Assembly (NCBI GenBank): GCA_018881555.1
Contig: JACAXG010000018.1
Span: forward strand, 1,239,325-1,303,324
Source: Amblyornis subalaris
Lineage: Eukaryota; Chordata; Aves; Passeriformes; Ptilonorhynchidae
Length of the DNA stretch: 64,000 nt
Direction of reading: 5' to 3'
In this document: piece after piece, positions 1-13,229 of the stretch
How the letters are laid out: every line of letters starts with the position of its first letter
How positions within the stretch are numbered: the first letter of the stretch is position 1
Translations under genes and position numbers: made by a program
Notes under the pieces: model-generated
Database searches by the model: none
The model's input: only the letters and a program-made list of their open reading frames with translations
What the model was told of the DNA's origin: nothing

Positions 1-60
1 CCTTCCTATCCGCCTTTTGCCTTCAATAGGCCCTAAAGGACAAAGCTGCTGGAAAGGGAA

Positions 61-91
61 AAAAGAAAAAAAAAAAAAAAAAGAAAAAAAA
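61..91 (+). repeat. Poly-A tract
   Basis: An almost uninterrupted run of A with occasional G lies immediately left of the CpG island. No retroposon body is visible to its left within the window, so it is recorded only as low-complexity sequence. Confidence 0.7.
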
Positions 92-1270
92 AGGAGGGGA
101 GCGAGTCCCGCCAGATCGGCCCCCGGGGCAGCGCTGTAACGCCGCGGCTCAGGAGGGGCGGTTTCCATCAGCCCTAGCCCGTCCCCAGCTCCCCCTCGCC
201 GGTGCGCGGCCGCTGCTGCGCTCTGTACGTTCGCACAGGATGAAAGGTCACGGCGTGAGCACCGGCCGGGCCCGGCAGCGGCACAGCCCCGTCACCTCAG
301 CCTAGGGGTCAGGGGTGGGCAGAAGAGCCGCTGCCCCGATCGGGCTCTCCCTACCCCGTCCCGAACCGCCGAATCCTCGGCTTTCCCGTTCGCTGGCGCC
401 GGGTGACACCGGCGCGGGCCGGTACCCGCGGCGGGTGGGTGCTGGGTGCCGCCTTCCCCTCCCTCTTCCTCCTCTGCTCTCGGGCGTGACCCGGCCCGAG
501 GGCACCGAGCCGCGGCTCCCGCTCCAGGCCGGCGCCTCCTTCCCGGCGCCGGCTCAAGCCGCTCACCCGGCGCCGGGTCCCGCCGGGATGGAGGAGCGCG
601 GAACCGGCGGCAGCCGGGGAGGGCTCAGCTCCCCTCCCGGGCAGCGCTCTGACCGGGGCACCCCGGCCGGGCCCCCGGCCCCGCCCCCGAGCCCTGCCCG
701 CCGCCGGCCGGCAGCCGCCCCCCGCCCGGCCCCCGGCGCTCCTGTCACCCCCTCCCCGGCCCCTTCCTCCCGCGCCCCCCGGCACGCTCCCGCCGCGCTG
801 CGCCAGGCGCAGCCCAGGAGCGGGACGCGCCGTCCCGGGAAACCGTCTTCCCGGAGGGGCCAGGCCCGGCCCCGCAACTCCTCCTCTTCCCGGGCTGTTA
901 GCGGAGAGAGCAGGGATGCGCGGGCCTTCCCGGCCGGGCCCCGAGCCGCCGGCCCGGCGCTCCCGGGGGTCCAGCCCGCGTGTCCCAACGCAGCGGCGGG
1001 AAGGAAGCGGGGGAGGGGAAGGGCACCCGCCGCCGCCTCCTGGCTCCGTCCTCCCGTTCCACGGGCAGGGCGGCTGCCGCTCTCCCTCCCTCCTTTCAGC
1101 CCTGCCCCTCCCTCTGCTCCCCGGGCCCGCGGCGGGCATTTACCTGCCGTGGCGGCGCAGAGCGGGGCCCTGGGGCCTCTGGCAGCCGGAGGAGGCGGCG
1201 GACTCCGTCCCGCTGCTGCCGTCCCCGAGTGAGGCGGGCGGGACGGAGCCGGGACCTGCCCCGGGAGGCG

Positions 1271-1278
1271 TTACGTAA
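1271..1278. promoter_or_regulatory. TTACGTAA palindrome, bZIP-type site
   Basis: A perfect palindrome inside the CpG island. TTACGTAA is the core bound by PAR-bZIP factors and E4BP4/NFIL3 (the D-box), and it is close to CRE half-site arrangements. It lies beside the GGC run and about 130 bp upstream, in the minus-strand sense, of the donor-like site at 1144, a reasonable place for a promoter-proximal element if the gene runs leftward. Factor binding is inferred. Confidence 0.4.
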
Positions 1279-1307
1279 ACCGGCGGCGGCGGCGGTTCCA
1301 GCGCCAC

Positions 1308-1333
1308 GGGGAGGGAAGGAGGGAGGGAGGGGG
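1308..1333 (+). promoter_or_regulatory. Potential G-quadruplex tract
   Basis: Five runs of three or more G (1308-1311, 1313-1315, 1321-1323, 1325-1327, 1329-1333) with loops of one to five bases meet the usual G4 sequence rule. The tract sits in the middle of the CpG island, where such sequences are common near transcription starts. Confidence 0.45.
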
Positions 1334-1900
1334 CCGGGCCGGCCGCTCCGTCACCCGGCAACGGGACTCAGCGCCCCGGCGGACCGCGCCGCCGGCTCCG
1401 CCCCGTATCCCTCCGCCCAGAGGGCGGCCCGGATCCCTCATCCCACAGCCGTGGGGCCGCGCTGGGTGGGCGGTGAACGAGCTTCGCGCCGGTGGGCGGG
1501 ATGCGGGGGACGCTCGCATCGCTCCGTCCCGTCCCTATCTCCAGCCCCAGCTCCGTCCCCGTCCGTAGGGCCCGGGCGCCGACGAGCCGCCTCCATGTCG
1601 GGGCGGCGGCGCAGGAAGGGCGGGGGGAGGAAGGGAAGTGTCCCTTTGCCCTGGTTGTACAGCCTCCCGCCCGCCGGGAGAGCGCCGCGCTGTCCGCCGG
1701 GGGCCTGAGGAGGGAAGTCGCGGGCGAGGCGCTCGGAAGTCACCGCGCGGGCGGCGGGAGCGGCGCCGGCCCTCGGGGCAGCCGCTCAGCCGGGAGAGCC
1801 GCCGGCCCGAGCCACCCGCGCCCCTCGGCAGGGTTCTGCCGCCGGGGAGGCAACACCCGGGCAGGGCCGAGGCAGGAATGCGAGGGAGGGAGTGGAGGAT

Positions 1901-4900
1901 AATGATGGAGCGTAGCGGTGTTTGTCATGTGAGGTCCTTTTGAAATCCTGAACGACTCCGAGGCCAAGGTTAGCAAATAAAAGTTTATTTTGCTGCGAAA
2001 TGAAAGCCCGTCTGGAAGGGAAGTCGTCTGTTAGAAGATTGGTGCCATTGAAAGTCGGGTTTAGTAGGTGAGCTCCTCGGGAGCCATGGAGATTTTATTC
2101 CAATTGATTAAATGCCAGTTTAATCACAACTGTTTACACAACCGTAGAGTAATGAAAGGGCAACATTTTTAGCATAGTAGATGGGTGAAAATGGGCCACT
2201 GTAAGGCTGAAAATATGACAAGACACACCAAAGTACTCATTAGGCTGCTTAATTGGGAAAATAATGATGCCTTTTTGAGGTGTACACTACACCCCACATT
2301 TCTCAAATACATGAACACGTACGGGCCTAAGGAAAGTCAATATTATGTAAGATGTCAAAGTAAATCTTCTGTCTGTGTAATCCTGAGGTTTTCTTCCTTT
2401 TGTTCACTGCTCAACGTGTGGCTCCGAGAGTTCCAAAATGCAGTATGTCATCCACGTTGGCTCACACTGTTTCTTTTGTGCACAACATCTTCAGTCACTG
2501 GAACCAAGCTTGTCTTTGAAAAGATGATCCCCCAGTACCGGATGTAGTCCCATTTAGACCTTTCAACAAGTTAAGTCTATGTATAAAAATACATCTCGTA
2601 AGAAACATGAATGCAAACCACTGCCTCCCACCCTGTATACTCATTTCCTGGTACAGGAGCAGCATTAGTCTTATTTTTGTTTTAGTTAGGGTTTGCCTAT
2701 TTTGAACATCCTTAGCATCTAATTTTATCATAAATCTGCTCTAAGCTAGCCAAAAGTTAAGTATTCGAGATTGTGTAGCTACATGAACTACCAGCGTTCT
2801 CTTAAATGTCGCTGAGGCAGTAATTGATGTCCTATGAACGTGCAGTTAATCAGTTACTTTCTCCAAACCTTGCAGGAGTATTTTGGGAGAGATCTAAAGA
2901 GAAAGTAGTGCTTTAAACCCTGTTATAAAGGATAGAATTGTTCTCTGAACCATTTAATTACTGTTCAAGTTATTTTCTTGTTATGAAAAGCTGAAACTGA
3001 AAAGCTTTGGGGGAAAAATCCTGCTGACTGTTTTCTGCTGAGTCATTCCCCTGGTTTATCAGAAGCATTTCACCACCACTGTAACACAACTCATGCCAAT
3101 CACAATCAAATCTCCTTTTGTTCGGGAGCTCAGGATTTGAATTCCCCTTTTCAAGGTAGAAATAAAATATAGTAAAATATGGGGCACCTGGGATTTGTCT
3201 GTAGTAATAATCAGCATCAGTTTAAATCAATCTCCATACAGTCTTCTTCACGTATCCTCAATGTATTAGTAATGTATATCTTCAATACCAATCCACTTAC
3301 CTTATTTCACCCTTTCTATACATTTTTTTTCTCTGAAAGCTCTGTAGAAGGAACAAATGCTCAGAACATTGGTGATCTCCTAATGGAGCAAGTCAGAGCA
3401 TGTAGGCCAATGACAGATTATTCTGAATATTCACGTAGTTGACATTTCAAATTGACAGTTCTGGTTTTGTGGTCAGATCTCAGGAATCCCGACAGTGGAA
3501 CTTTTTTGTTTGTTTGTTGGTTTTTGTTGGGTTTCATTTTCCTAACAACCAACCCAATTCTGATCTCCATTTGGCAAGCATTTCAGAAACAGCTGGTACA
3601 TGACCATATGCCATGCTGGCACTGCTGTGAGCTTATTTCCCACTTGTCCTCCTGGTCAATCAGAGCTGCTCCATGTGCTGAAGGACAGCTGGTCCCTTGG
3701 CATGCAAAGCAGCTAATGAACTTTTCCTGCAAAAAGCCGTATGGATAGAGCACGTGAACTGCAATCAGTGACTTTTCCTTTCTGAAATGCTATGAAAGAT
3801 GGAAGTTTTCTATGGGAACCCTGTTTTCGTTGCCTCTGTGTGACAACCTGCACACAGTGAGAACAACTATGTGGGTGTGCATTGTAGGTGACAGCACTTG
3901 TTTAGAAAATCAAGGCTAAATGATCTGTGTTGAAAAGAATGCTAAACCACAACTGAGTGACTGATGGACTTGTGCCTTTAGCTGTCCGCCTCAGCGTGTA
4001 GCTCTGTTTCCCTTTTTCATTGTGACCCCTGCTGAAAGGGTCTTCAATAAATTTCTAAAAATGTATCCATTTCATCATATAGTATTTTTTCCTTCAAGGA
4101 ACCTACTGAAGAAGAAATTGCACAGCAGTTCAGTATTAGATAGCCACAGCTTGTAGGCATTTTATTGTCAGACATTCCTCTTGCTTCATAAAATCAGTCA
4201 GTTTACAATATTCCCTAAAATTTCCTTGAAGGTGCAATAAAAATCCCCTGATTTTCCCTGAGCAGGGATTATGTATCAATTAATTTTGAACGTTGTGATA
4301 ACCAATCATTAGACAGTTCTCTTGTTCACACTTCATAAACTGTTCATATGAAATGCTTGATAAAAACAGTCTGCCCATTCAGCATTTTAGAAATGGAGAA
4401 ATAGTACCATTCATGAGGGAATAAATGTAGTTTAAGAACAAAAAAGATCATCTAAGTGCACAGGATATAAATATATACATAAACTCCTATATGTTTTTAA
4501 AATCTAGAAAATGGATGGACCTTAATGTAAGTTGAAACAAGGAATATCCAACAGAGCCATGATGTGTTTTATTTGAAATCTTGATGCACAGATTCAAAAT
4601 TATAATTATTTCTTTGAAACTACTTTGTTTAATTCCATGAAGGCTTGCCTAACTTTTTTACTACTTTCCAGGGTCCATTTTAGGTTTTGAGCAAAGACGT
4701 TCACACCTCCCAGAAGTAATAACTCGGTTCAAATGACACATTCAAAAGGCATTCCTCAGCACTAGATCAGGTTTCAGATTCCTTTTTACTGATCCCTCTT
4801 TCCTAATAATATCCCTGTGCAGTGAAAAAGCAAGCTGGAGATACCCACAGAATCAGAGGGCCACTTTGTTGTCAGCATCAAGGACCTCATCTACTGCAGT

Positions 4901-7900
4901 GAATGGAATGTGACATTAAATTTTAGTAGGACCTGCATTAGCCCACAGTTCGACCTTCTTCCTTTCAGACTTCTCTTGAAGAGGTTTCAATATCTTTAAT
5001 AGGAACACACTAGCATGGTGAGCTTGAAAGATCTGAGTCACTTGAAAAATCAATTACATAATTCAAAGTAAATTTATTTTCTGTTTAAGGCAACTTGATC
5101 ACTATAACCTCAAAATGTATTTGTGCTTTCTTTGAACATAAACTGCATGTAGGAAACTCACAGAAACTGCAGGTCAGGCAGTGCTGTTCTATAACTAGTG
5201 TCTGGGCTCAGTGTTGGTATTTCTTTAGGACTCTTTTTTTTTTAATTATTTTGCTTCAGTGTACTCTTACCCCTTTTCATCCTGCAGCACTAACAATTGG
5301 GAAACCCTAATAATACCTTGAGAAACCTTTGGGCAGTCCAAAGTAATACATGAACAGGACTCTGTCTCAACATGCTGCTGTGTGCATAAAACAGACCACC
5401 TGAGGTCTACTGTAAAAAGTACTCAGAAAAGATGATAAAGAACCACGATAATTGCCTGCAGCAGTTTGGACAAACAGCCAAGCAGTACAAAAAGATAAAG
5501 AAAATGACAGCTTTATACTACATAATGAATGTAAAAGTCCAAGTACCCAGATACAGCGTTGGAAACCATACACCAAGGAACAGCTTTCACTTGTGGCATA
5601 ATGAAAAGACTACAGGACATACAGTGTTACAAAAATGAAATAATTTTCACAAGTGATGAAATACAAAGCAAGTATTACATGCAATTGCATTTTAAGGGCA
5701 GGTAGTCACCATGAAATATACCAGTGTCTCAAAATCTGATTGTTTTTTGTAATGCCTATGTAGAAGAATTTGATGTCATAATGAGGTATGAATTTAATTG
5801 CATTATATTTGTTGCTACATCAGCTATTGTCAAGCTATTAAGTTAATTACATGTTAAGTTTTAAACTAGATGAAACACATTATGACATCTGTTTTTTCCT
5901 ATATACTACAGCCGTTCCAGAATCACCATGTTGGAAATGTCTGAGGTTTTGGCAGCTTGCTGTCTTACAAATAGTTCATGAATACAGTTAACCATCCTTG
6001 AGTAGCCTGCAGCATCAGCATCCCATCCTTGCCTTGCTCGTCAGAAATACAATTATTGTTCTACACTAATTCCGTCTTTTTTTTTTTTCAGATATTGGCC
6101 ATATTCTCAGTCAATGAAAATGCTGAAAACAGAGTTAAATGCCTTCTACTAGCTGACAATCCCACAGATTTTGGGATGAATCTACTACTGTCTTTATTAA
6201 TGATCTATATAAAATGAAAATTGAAAGAAACACTTGAATTGTATTGAGTTCTTAAAGTAATTGCATTGAAGGTATTATTCTTTTCCTTAGCATTTTCTTA
6301 ACAAGATATTCTGTTGCAGACCTTGGTAATAGAAAAGTATTCCTTTGTGTATTAATGGCTTATGTCCTGGCACTTTGACATTATGTTGTGACTGATCAAA
6401 AAAGTTTTCTTATCTGATCTCATAGTAAAAAACCACAAAGCAAAAAGATTGCGTGTTTCCAGATGCTTAAGAAAAAACAAAAAGAAACCCAAAAACCCCC
6501 TCCAAACTTGGTTTGACAGCTGAGGCAGGTGAGGGAATTTGTCTACATGACTTACAGGCTGTAATACGATTAGTGTTGCTGTAGTTATCAATAATAATAA
6601 TGTTAATATTTTTGTATGGGTGAACTGTTTTATCTCTGTGGAAGCAAAAGGAAAAATGGCCATTGCTGCTTTCCGATAGAAATGATAGGCTGGGAATTAG
6701 AAATAACTAATTCTGTAGATATCGAAGGACCATTAAGAGTGGCTGATTAATACCAGCAGCCATTACAAAGAGTTCATATACAATAGGGCTAAAAGTCAAG
6801 TTTGACAAAAGCAGCATTTAAAAAAGGGTATTGAATCCCAACCAAAAATATTACTATTTTGATATTAACGGGGAAAAAAATTGGCAATACATGCAGAGCT
6901 CTAGTATCTGCATTTCCAAAGCTGTAGCTGCACTGGGAAGAGATTTCTAGCTGCTGTGATTGACTACAGGGCTGTCAGCCTGAAATAGAAACCATTTGAG
7001 CAGCATGAGAGAAGGTAAGGATATTTTTCCGTGAAGAAGTAGCTAATATTTCAATATTTTGCAACTACAGTGATACGCTCTCTGAAGTGTATTTCATGAT
7101 ATTTCGGCTTGTAATTCTGACTGAATTAGATTTAGATGCTCATTTAAAGAGTTACTCATTGGAACTTTTTAATGGGAAGAAAACTACCTCACTTTCCAAG
7201 GCCAGTTTATGTGTTTATGTTATAAAGGCGTTTTCTCTCAAGGAAGTTATCGCTGTTGAGATGAAAACTACTTGTTTTCTGATTTCACTAGGATTTTTTT
7301 GTTAAAATAGGTGTATCTTTTGAGTTTGATACTTTTTCAATCTCAACTGTGAAGAAACAAAAAAGCAGGCATGGCTTTTAACTGGCTGAACAAAAATTGC
7401 TGTCTTGATGTTAAAAAAATCCCACACATTTTGGCAGTTGAAGAGGTCATGAGATAAAGGAGTATTTAAATGCTTAGACACAGCCAGCTTTTCCAGGTAG
7501 AGGGAATTCATTTGTAGGGGTCATTTCCCCTGAGAAAGTAATATTTTTTTTCTCTGAGGCTGACTGCAGGCCCTACTGTGGTCACATAACACAGGGAGGA
7601 GGCACTAAAGACCAAGCTAATCAAGCTGTGCAGAGTGGTGTATCAGAGGAGAATATTGAATGGCAGGATTGGGCCACAACTACAGATCACAGATGGGAGT
7701 ATAATCCTACAAGATGGATCCCTTGAACATTATTTGTTAAAGGGGAAAAATGAATGCAGTAATGTTAAATAAAAGAGTAGTTTATTTCTCAGAATAAATA
7801 TCTTCCTCCTAAATGTGTCAATATTCATGGCATTGAATAAGAATTGACAGCCAAGGGCATAGCTTTCTGGCTTGTTGCAATGTTTTGATTGTATAGATTT

Positions 7901-10900
7901 TTATTCCTGGGAGCATACTTTCACAGACGCATGTATTTCTGTACATTGGGCAGTATTTCACTTCGAAGCTTTTCAGGTAGGAAATGATATGCTTAAGAAA
8001 CAAGCTGAAAATTCTATGCTTCACTGTTGTGCATAAAAGTGATTTCTGTATCTGGAATCAAAGTATTGCTGTGCCAAAAATTATTATGGCAACATTTCTT
8101 CCGTAGTCAATGAAAAACTATAAAGCCCCGTAAAAAAGGATTCAGGCCACCTGTGTGAGACACCAGCTTCTCTGCTCTGACTGCCTACGTCTGCCAGCTG
8201 ATCCAGCACTCCCACATGCTGAAACAGAAAACTGCTTAGAGCTCATCAGTGGAAAACACTTTTGAAAACCATCTGAAGAGTCAGCAGGTTTGTCTTTGCC
8301 AGAACAAACTCTGGACACCAAGATATTTTTACAAGTAAGTAGGAGCCCTGAGAGGCCCCCACTTCACATCCACATGACTACTCTTTCTTCCCACTCGTCA
8401 AAACCAGTGTGGCTGCATCCAGGTCTCCTATCAGGGATGGTTCTTGGTGTGTGCTACCTCCAGATGATGCTAGGCAGTTGTTGTTGGCCAGCTGTGCTAA
8501 CATTGAAGTACTACATAGTCCTTTTGCAAAGTACCTGTTGATTTGGGCATTTGTCCTGGAAGACAGAAATGTTTTTCTAGAACTTTTCAGTCTTGAGTGA
8601 GCTTAACCCACTGATTGTGATTTTTCCAAGAAACGAGCAAATGGTAGAATGCCCAAGGATACAGGCTACTCTCCCTCCCTCTTGTTGCAGCTAGGTTATT
8701 GTTTGGAAAGGAAAGGCAGAACCAAGAAAAATATAAAACCAGACCCAAACTCCCTATATCTTGTTGCTGAACATCCTCCTGTGAAATGAAAAGTCTAAAA
8801 GTCTTGGGATTCAAACTCTGTTTCCGTTTATTTGTATGCAGTTTACTCAACTTCACAATGCAAACTCTGAATACTGTCTCTATCCCATGAGCGAGTTACT
8901 GGGCATTGAGAGGAGGGAGGATGTGGACCTCATCCTAAGTTATTCTCTGCACTGCTGGTTAGAGCAGTCTTCTGGAAGAGATCACTCCACAGGCAGGATA
9001 AGAGTACTGATGTCAGCTGGGAGTACTAAATGGAATTTGAGCTAAATTCAGAGGTATTCATGGATACTAGGTGTGGGAATGGCCTCTTCGAGGATGAACT
9101 TAGGCATTTCTTTCTCAATTACAGCTTTAAGAGTTCAGTTTGTGATACTTTTAACTATCTGTGGGGGTCTTTATAGAAAATTTTGGAGTCTGATATGAAA
9201 ACTCCAGCGAATTTTGAGCTCTTCCATGGATATTATGTGGTCTGAATAGCTCTCTTGGACTTTAGACACTGTGCAGACTGGAGCTATTACATAAGCTGGT
9301 AGGAAGACCAATGAGCAGAAATCGGTTCTTATAACTGAAACATGTTATTTGCTCTCTCATCTTCCAGACATGCACATTTGGAAAAGTAAAGAAGGCAGTT
9401 TCCCTGCTTACAGTCACCCAGCTTTTAAAGGAGGGAGTAAATTCCCATAGGTTAGATTCAACTCTTAAAGATATTTGATACATTTTCTGTGTGTTTGTAC
9501 AGTTTTCCTCCTGTGAATGAAGTTATCCTTGTATATCGTAGTAGTGTCCATGTTCCTTGTTTCATAGATTCACCACCAACTGCCTGGTAATATATCATGC
9601 AGTGAAAGTGAGGTATTCAGCTGCAGTTTCTCTTCAGCAACTCATTAACTGACTTTTCTAGACAGTCACTGCTTGTCGTTATTTGTGACAAGGGAGTTTT
9701 GAAAAGTGTTACATGAGCTAGTGGTAGAAAGTACTTCCAATGTACATTAGAAGTACTGCCTCATTTGTTTTACAAAGAAAATCCCAGCAACAGCTCAGCT
9801 GAAATTTAATAACTGCCTGGTTTCACTGCTGCTGCTGGTCTCATCCAAAGTCAATGATAACTGCTTGCGTTTTTTTCTGTGATTGGTCTCAAATTTGGGG
9901 TGGGTGATTGTTTGCATTAACTATTGTGCTTTGTATAGGTGATAAAATGCTCCCATTATTTCTTTTTTTTTTTTTACCTGTAGATGCAGAGAGCATTTCA
10001 ACTGCTTACCACCCGATTTCAGGGGTTCACCTGAGGCATGTCTCATTGCGGGAAGCCAGGTTTTCAGTTTATGTAGGGGTACGTTAAATCAACATCCTTC
10101 TTTGCTTGTGGTGTTGATTTTGGGGGGATTTTCTTTTAATTCTGTAACAAATAGATTCTCCAGTGCACTTCTCTTATTTTTCATGGTGGTAGATTTTGTA
10201 ATGTCAGCTGATATTATATTCCTTTGGCACACCTATCATTTGCATACACATAAGGCACTGAAGGTGCTCATTATTTTCAGCTAACAAGTAATCTTGTTCC
10301 CACTTAATTTGAAATACATTGTTCTCTGTATCCTAATTTTGGCTTTTACAGTTACTTGCTTCATTGCATTTGGATTACACTGCACCATGTTTTAATACAT
10401 CATATTTAAAACCTGCAAGATAAAACATCACAACAAATAGATGCATAGATATAGTCCCAATGGAAACACTATGGCAGCTGTGGAGATTGACATTATTTAT
10501 CCCCTGTCAAGAGTATGTCATCATCAGCATAGTGGACAGTATGGTGCTGCCCTGTTGAGTAGTCTTTCCACAGGTCTCACCAGGCTCTCAGAGTTCCCAG
10601 GGCTGAATAGAGAGGTCGTACCAACACATTTCTGCACTCACATGGAATGGTGGCAGAACTTTCTACAAACAGGGTCTTGTGATAATATTATTGCAGCAGC
10701 AACCCATTCCTAGAAGGTGAAAAGATTTATGGAGGTTCATGCACCTGCATTTCCCGCTTTTTTACCCCTTGAGGTGCTGGTCAAATATGCCAGTGTCTCC
10801 TTGCCAAGCAATGGCAAACCACTCCTTCACGTGGGAGCAGCGTCTTCTGCTGAGATTCATGCACCTCCTGAATTAGTAATTTCCTTTCATCTCCAGTTCA

Positions 10901-12974
10901 AGATTGTACAAGATGGTAATGGTGGTATGAGAGGAATTGTCTTGTGGGCTGTATTTGTCTGACACAACATCCATGGTAGTGTATCAGAGTTGCAGAAGTA
11001 TAGGTTGCTGTTTGCAGTGGCTGAATGTCTTGGAAAGAGATTAATGTAATGACAGTGAAAAAAATAAATTTCATAATTTAAGTTATCTCTTTGGGAAGCT
11101 TTTATCACATACACCTGTGAATGCTCCTTTCTTCTTGCGTTAGGGTTGTTTCTTTCACTTTCAGTCCCTTTTCCACGTCATAACGTAATCAAAAGAGCAG
11201 TTAGTACACTACAATATAAGGGAGTCCACAAGAAGCCACCACAGAATATTTATATTTATATTATATTGGAAAACCTGTGTCTGAAGATAAAGCATTAGCT
11301 AAAATATATAGATTGCATTAAACAATATGGTGTACATTTGGTTTTCCAGAACAGAATATGCCCTGTAAACCCCAGTACCTGGAAGATCTCTGGGGAAGGA
11401 CTATATGAGCTCTGCCACATTTCAACAGGGTATGACATACATAGAATGTTCTAACAGTCTCCCACCTTCAGCATGCTGACAGCTTAGTTGAGGACTTCCA
11501 GAAAGAATAACATTGATGCAGCCAATTTGCAGTTCAGAAAAATGTCAGAAAAGGTGCTACACAAAGATGAATCTATGTTTACTTGCTTAATATCCAAAAA
11601 TTCCTTACTTCCCTGGGAATAAGAAAATACTGGTGTTGTGAAGTTTGTTGCACAGGTTCATAAAAGTGAAAGCAGAAATCCATAAATATACATGTATGTG
11701 CTAATATATATTCATGTCTACAAATTATACTGGTTTTTCAGCAAGGAGTGGTGAATGGTATGTCCCTGCATTTCTCAGTATAAGTGTACATCATTTCCAT
11801 GCATGTTTCAAGAGATCAACTGAATTCTTGAAGGTGAATGATAAGGGAGTGTGGGTTGTGGAGGACTGAGATAATGCCAGGAGTCACCTGCAGAGTATGG
11901 AAAGGGTGGAGCTACCAAACTTACTACGTTGGACCTCACAAAAGTTGAATATTTAAGTTGTCTCAGTGTTATTTAATATATTTTTCAGTGTCTCATGATC
12001 TCATAGATTTTTTTTTTGGTGGATTGGCTGGAGACTGTTTTCCAATCACAGGGAAATACTGGTTTACCTTGATAAATCTCCTTTTAGGAATGCACGTTAT
12101 TAAGCTGCCCCTTTAAAAACTAAAGTGTAGGCTTAGTCTTAAATGTGTGCTGAGATCTTGATTTCACTGGGATTTAACCTGGAATCACAGGTTAAAGTGG
12201 TTTCCTAAGTTACAGCCAGAAAGATATACAATTAAGTGACAGGAAGAACACAACCTGTTTAGATCTTAGGCTGTGCTTGTCATCCATATACGCATGTTTA
12301 CAAAATCATTTTCATACAAATCTGGGCAGAATTAGAGCTTGGTAAGAGAAGGGGTACATCAGAGCCTGCCACTGAACTTAATTGAACAGAGAAGTCATTG
12401 AATTTGAAGAATTGCCTTCAAACCCACCTGTAGCAAACATGATTTGGAATGACCAGAAGATGCTGGGATGATATCCAAAAGACAATTAGTAAAACAAAAG
12501 CTATTAAAATATTTCATGATGTGCATCCTGACAAACAGCTCTGTAAAAGTCATATTGATAAAGCCAGTGGGATCTGGGTCACCAGTATTCAGGACTATAC
12601 CTTTAAGTATTGGAAAGATTTACCAGGAATTGTGTAATGAACCATGTTCATACCAACAAAGTTTCTATATTGCATTATTGATGTATTATTATAATTCATA
12701 GATTTGGTGACATATAAAGATAATTTCTTGCATTTACCAAGTACACAGAAAATAAAAAAGTAAAGGAGTAGTCCATTATGAAATAGATTAAATAATTTGA
12801 CCAATAATATATTAAAATATATGCTTTAGATTATTTTCTCTGCTAAATCAATAAACATATCATAACAGAAACATTTCAACTATAACATATGTAATTAACG
12901 TGCATAGATTTAGCTGGCATATACAAAATAGGACTGTAAAACAGAACTAGAGACAATTTCAATTAAACAAGAAG
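1901..12974. other. Non-coding stretch, no gene recognised
   Basis: About 11 kb of AT-rich sequence in which every open frame is short and unlike any family I recognise. No coding exon with a coherent domain is evident. It contains a 28-bp near-palindrome at 9730-9757 and poly-T/A runs. It could be intron 1 of a gene starting in the CpG island or simply intergenic DNA; the sequence does not decide. Confidence 0.6.
9730..9757. repeat. 28-bp near-perfect palindrome
   Basis: The two 14-base halves are reverse complements except for one C/A pair at positions 9738 and 9749. The centre is the self-complementary AATGTACATT and the outer arms are AGTACTTC and GAAGTACT. No transposon ends or genes flank it. 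It could form a cruciform or bind a dimeric factor, or be chance in AT-rich DNA. Confidence 0.7.
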
Positions 12975-13229
12975 ACCTGGTGGTTTTAAATTAAAGGATG
13001 GGGGATTCAGCCTAGTTATAAGGGAGAAGTTTTTTATGATTAGGGTGGTGAAACACTGGAACAAGTTGCTCAGCAAGGCAGTAGATGCTCCATCCCTGGA
13101 AACATTCAAGGTCGAGCTGGACAGGGCTCTGGGCAACCTGGTCTAATGTAAGATGTCCCTACTTGTTGCACTGGACTAGATGGGCTTTAAAGGTCCCTTC
13201 CACCCCAAACTAGTCTATGATTCCATGAC
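12975..13229 (+). mobile_element. CR1 LINE fragment, 3' end
   Basis: This is the conserved 3' terminal part of a chicken-repeat-1 retrotransposon in plus orientation. The characteristic order is present: a block around GGGTGGTGAAACACTGG, then CCATCCCTGGAAACATTCAAGG, then GGGCAACCTGGTCTAATG, then GGTCCCTTCCACCCCAAAC, ending in the CTATGATTCCATGA terminal repeats. It is 5' truncated, as most CR1 copies are, and carries no coding sequence. Confidence 0.93.

Larger units (their letters stand above)
100..1900. promoter_or_regulatory. CpG-island promoter region
   Basis: About 1.8 kb of extremely GC-rich, CpG-dense sequence, in sharp contrast to the AT-rich DNA that follows from about 1950. Such islands mark vertebrate housekeeping or developmental promoters. 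Visible elements are a GGC run at 1281-1295, an eight-base TTACGTAA palindrome at 1271-1278, and a G-run cluster at 1308-1333. A donor-like CAG/GTAAAT on the minus strand (exon end at 1144) suggests an untranslated first exon transcribed leftward. Long open frames cross the island on both strands, but high GC removes stop codons and their translations are low-complexity Pro/Arg/Gly/Ala, so I do not call them genes. The gene served cannot be named from this window. Confidence 0.85.

Noticed and set aside
315..1232. 305-codon open frame in the CpG island, with overlapping long frames on both strands
   Set aside because: High GC removes stop codons; the translations are low-complexity Pro/Arg/Gly/Ala in every frame and no domain or splice structure supports any of them.
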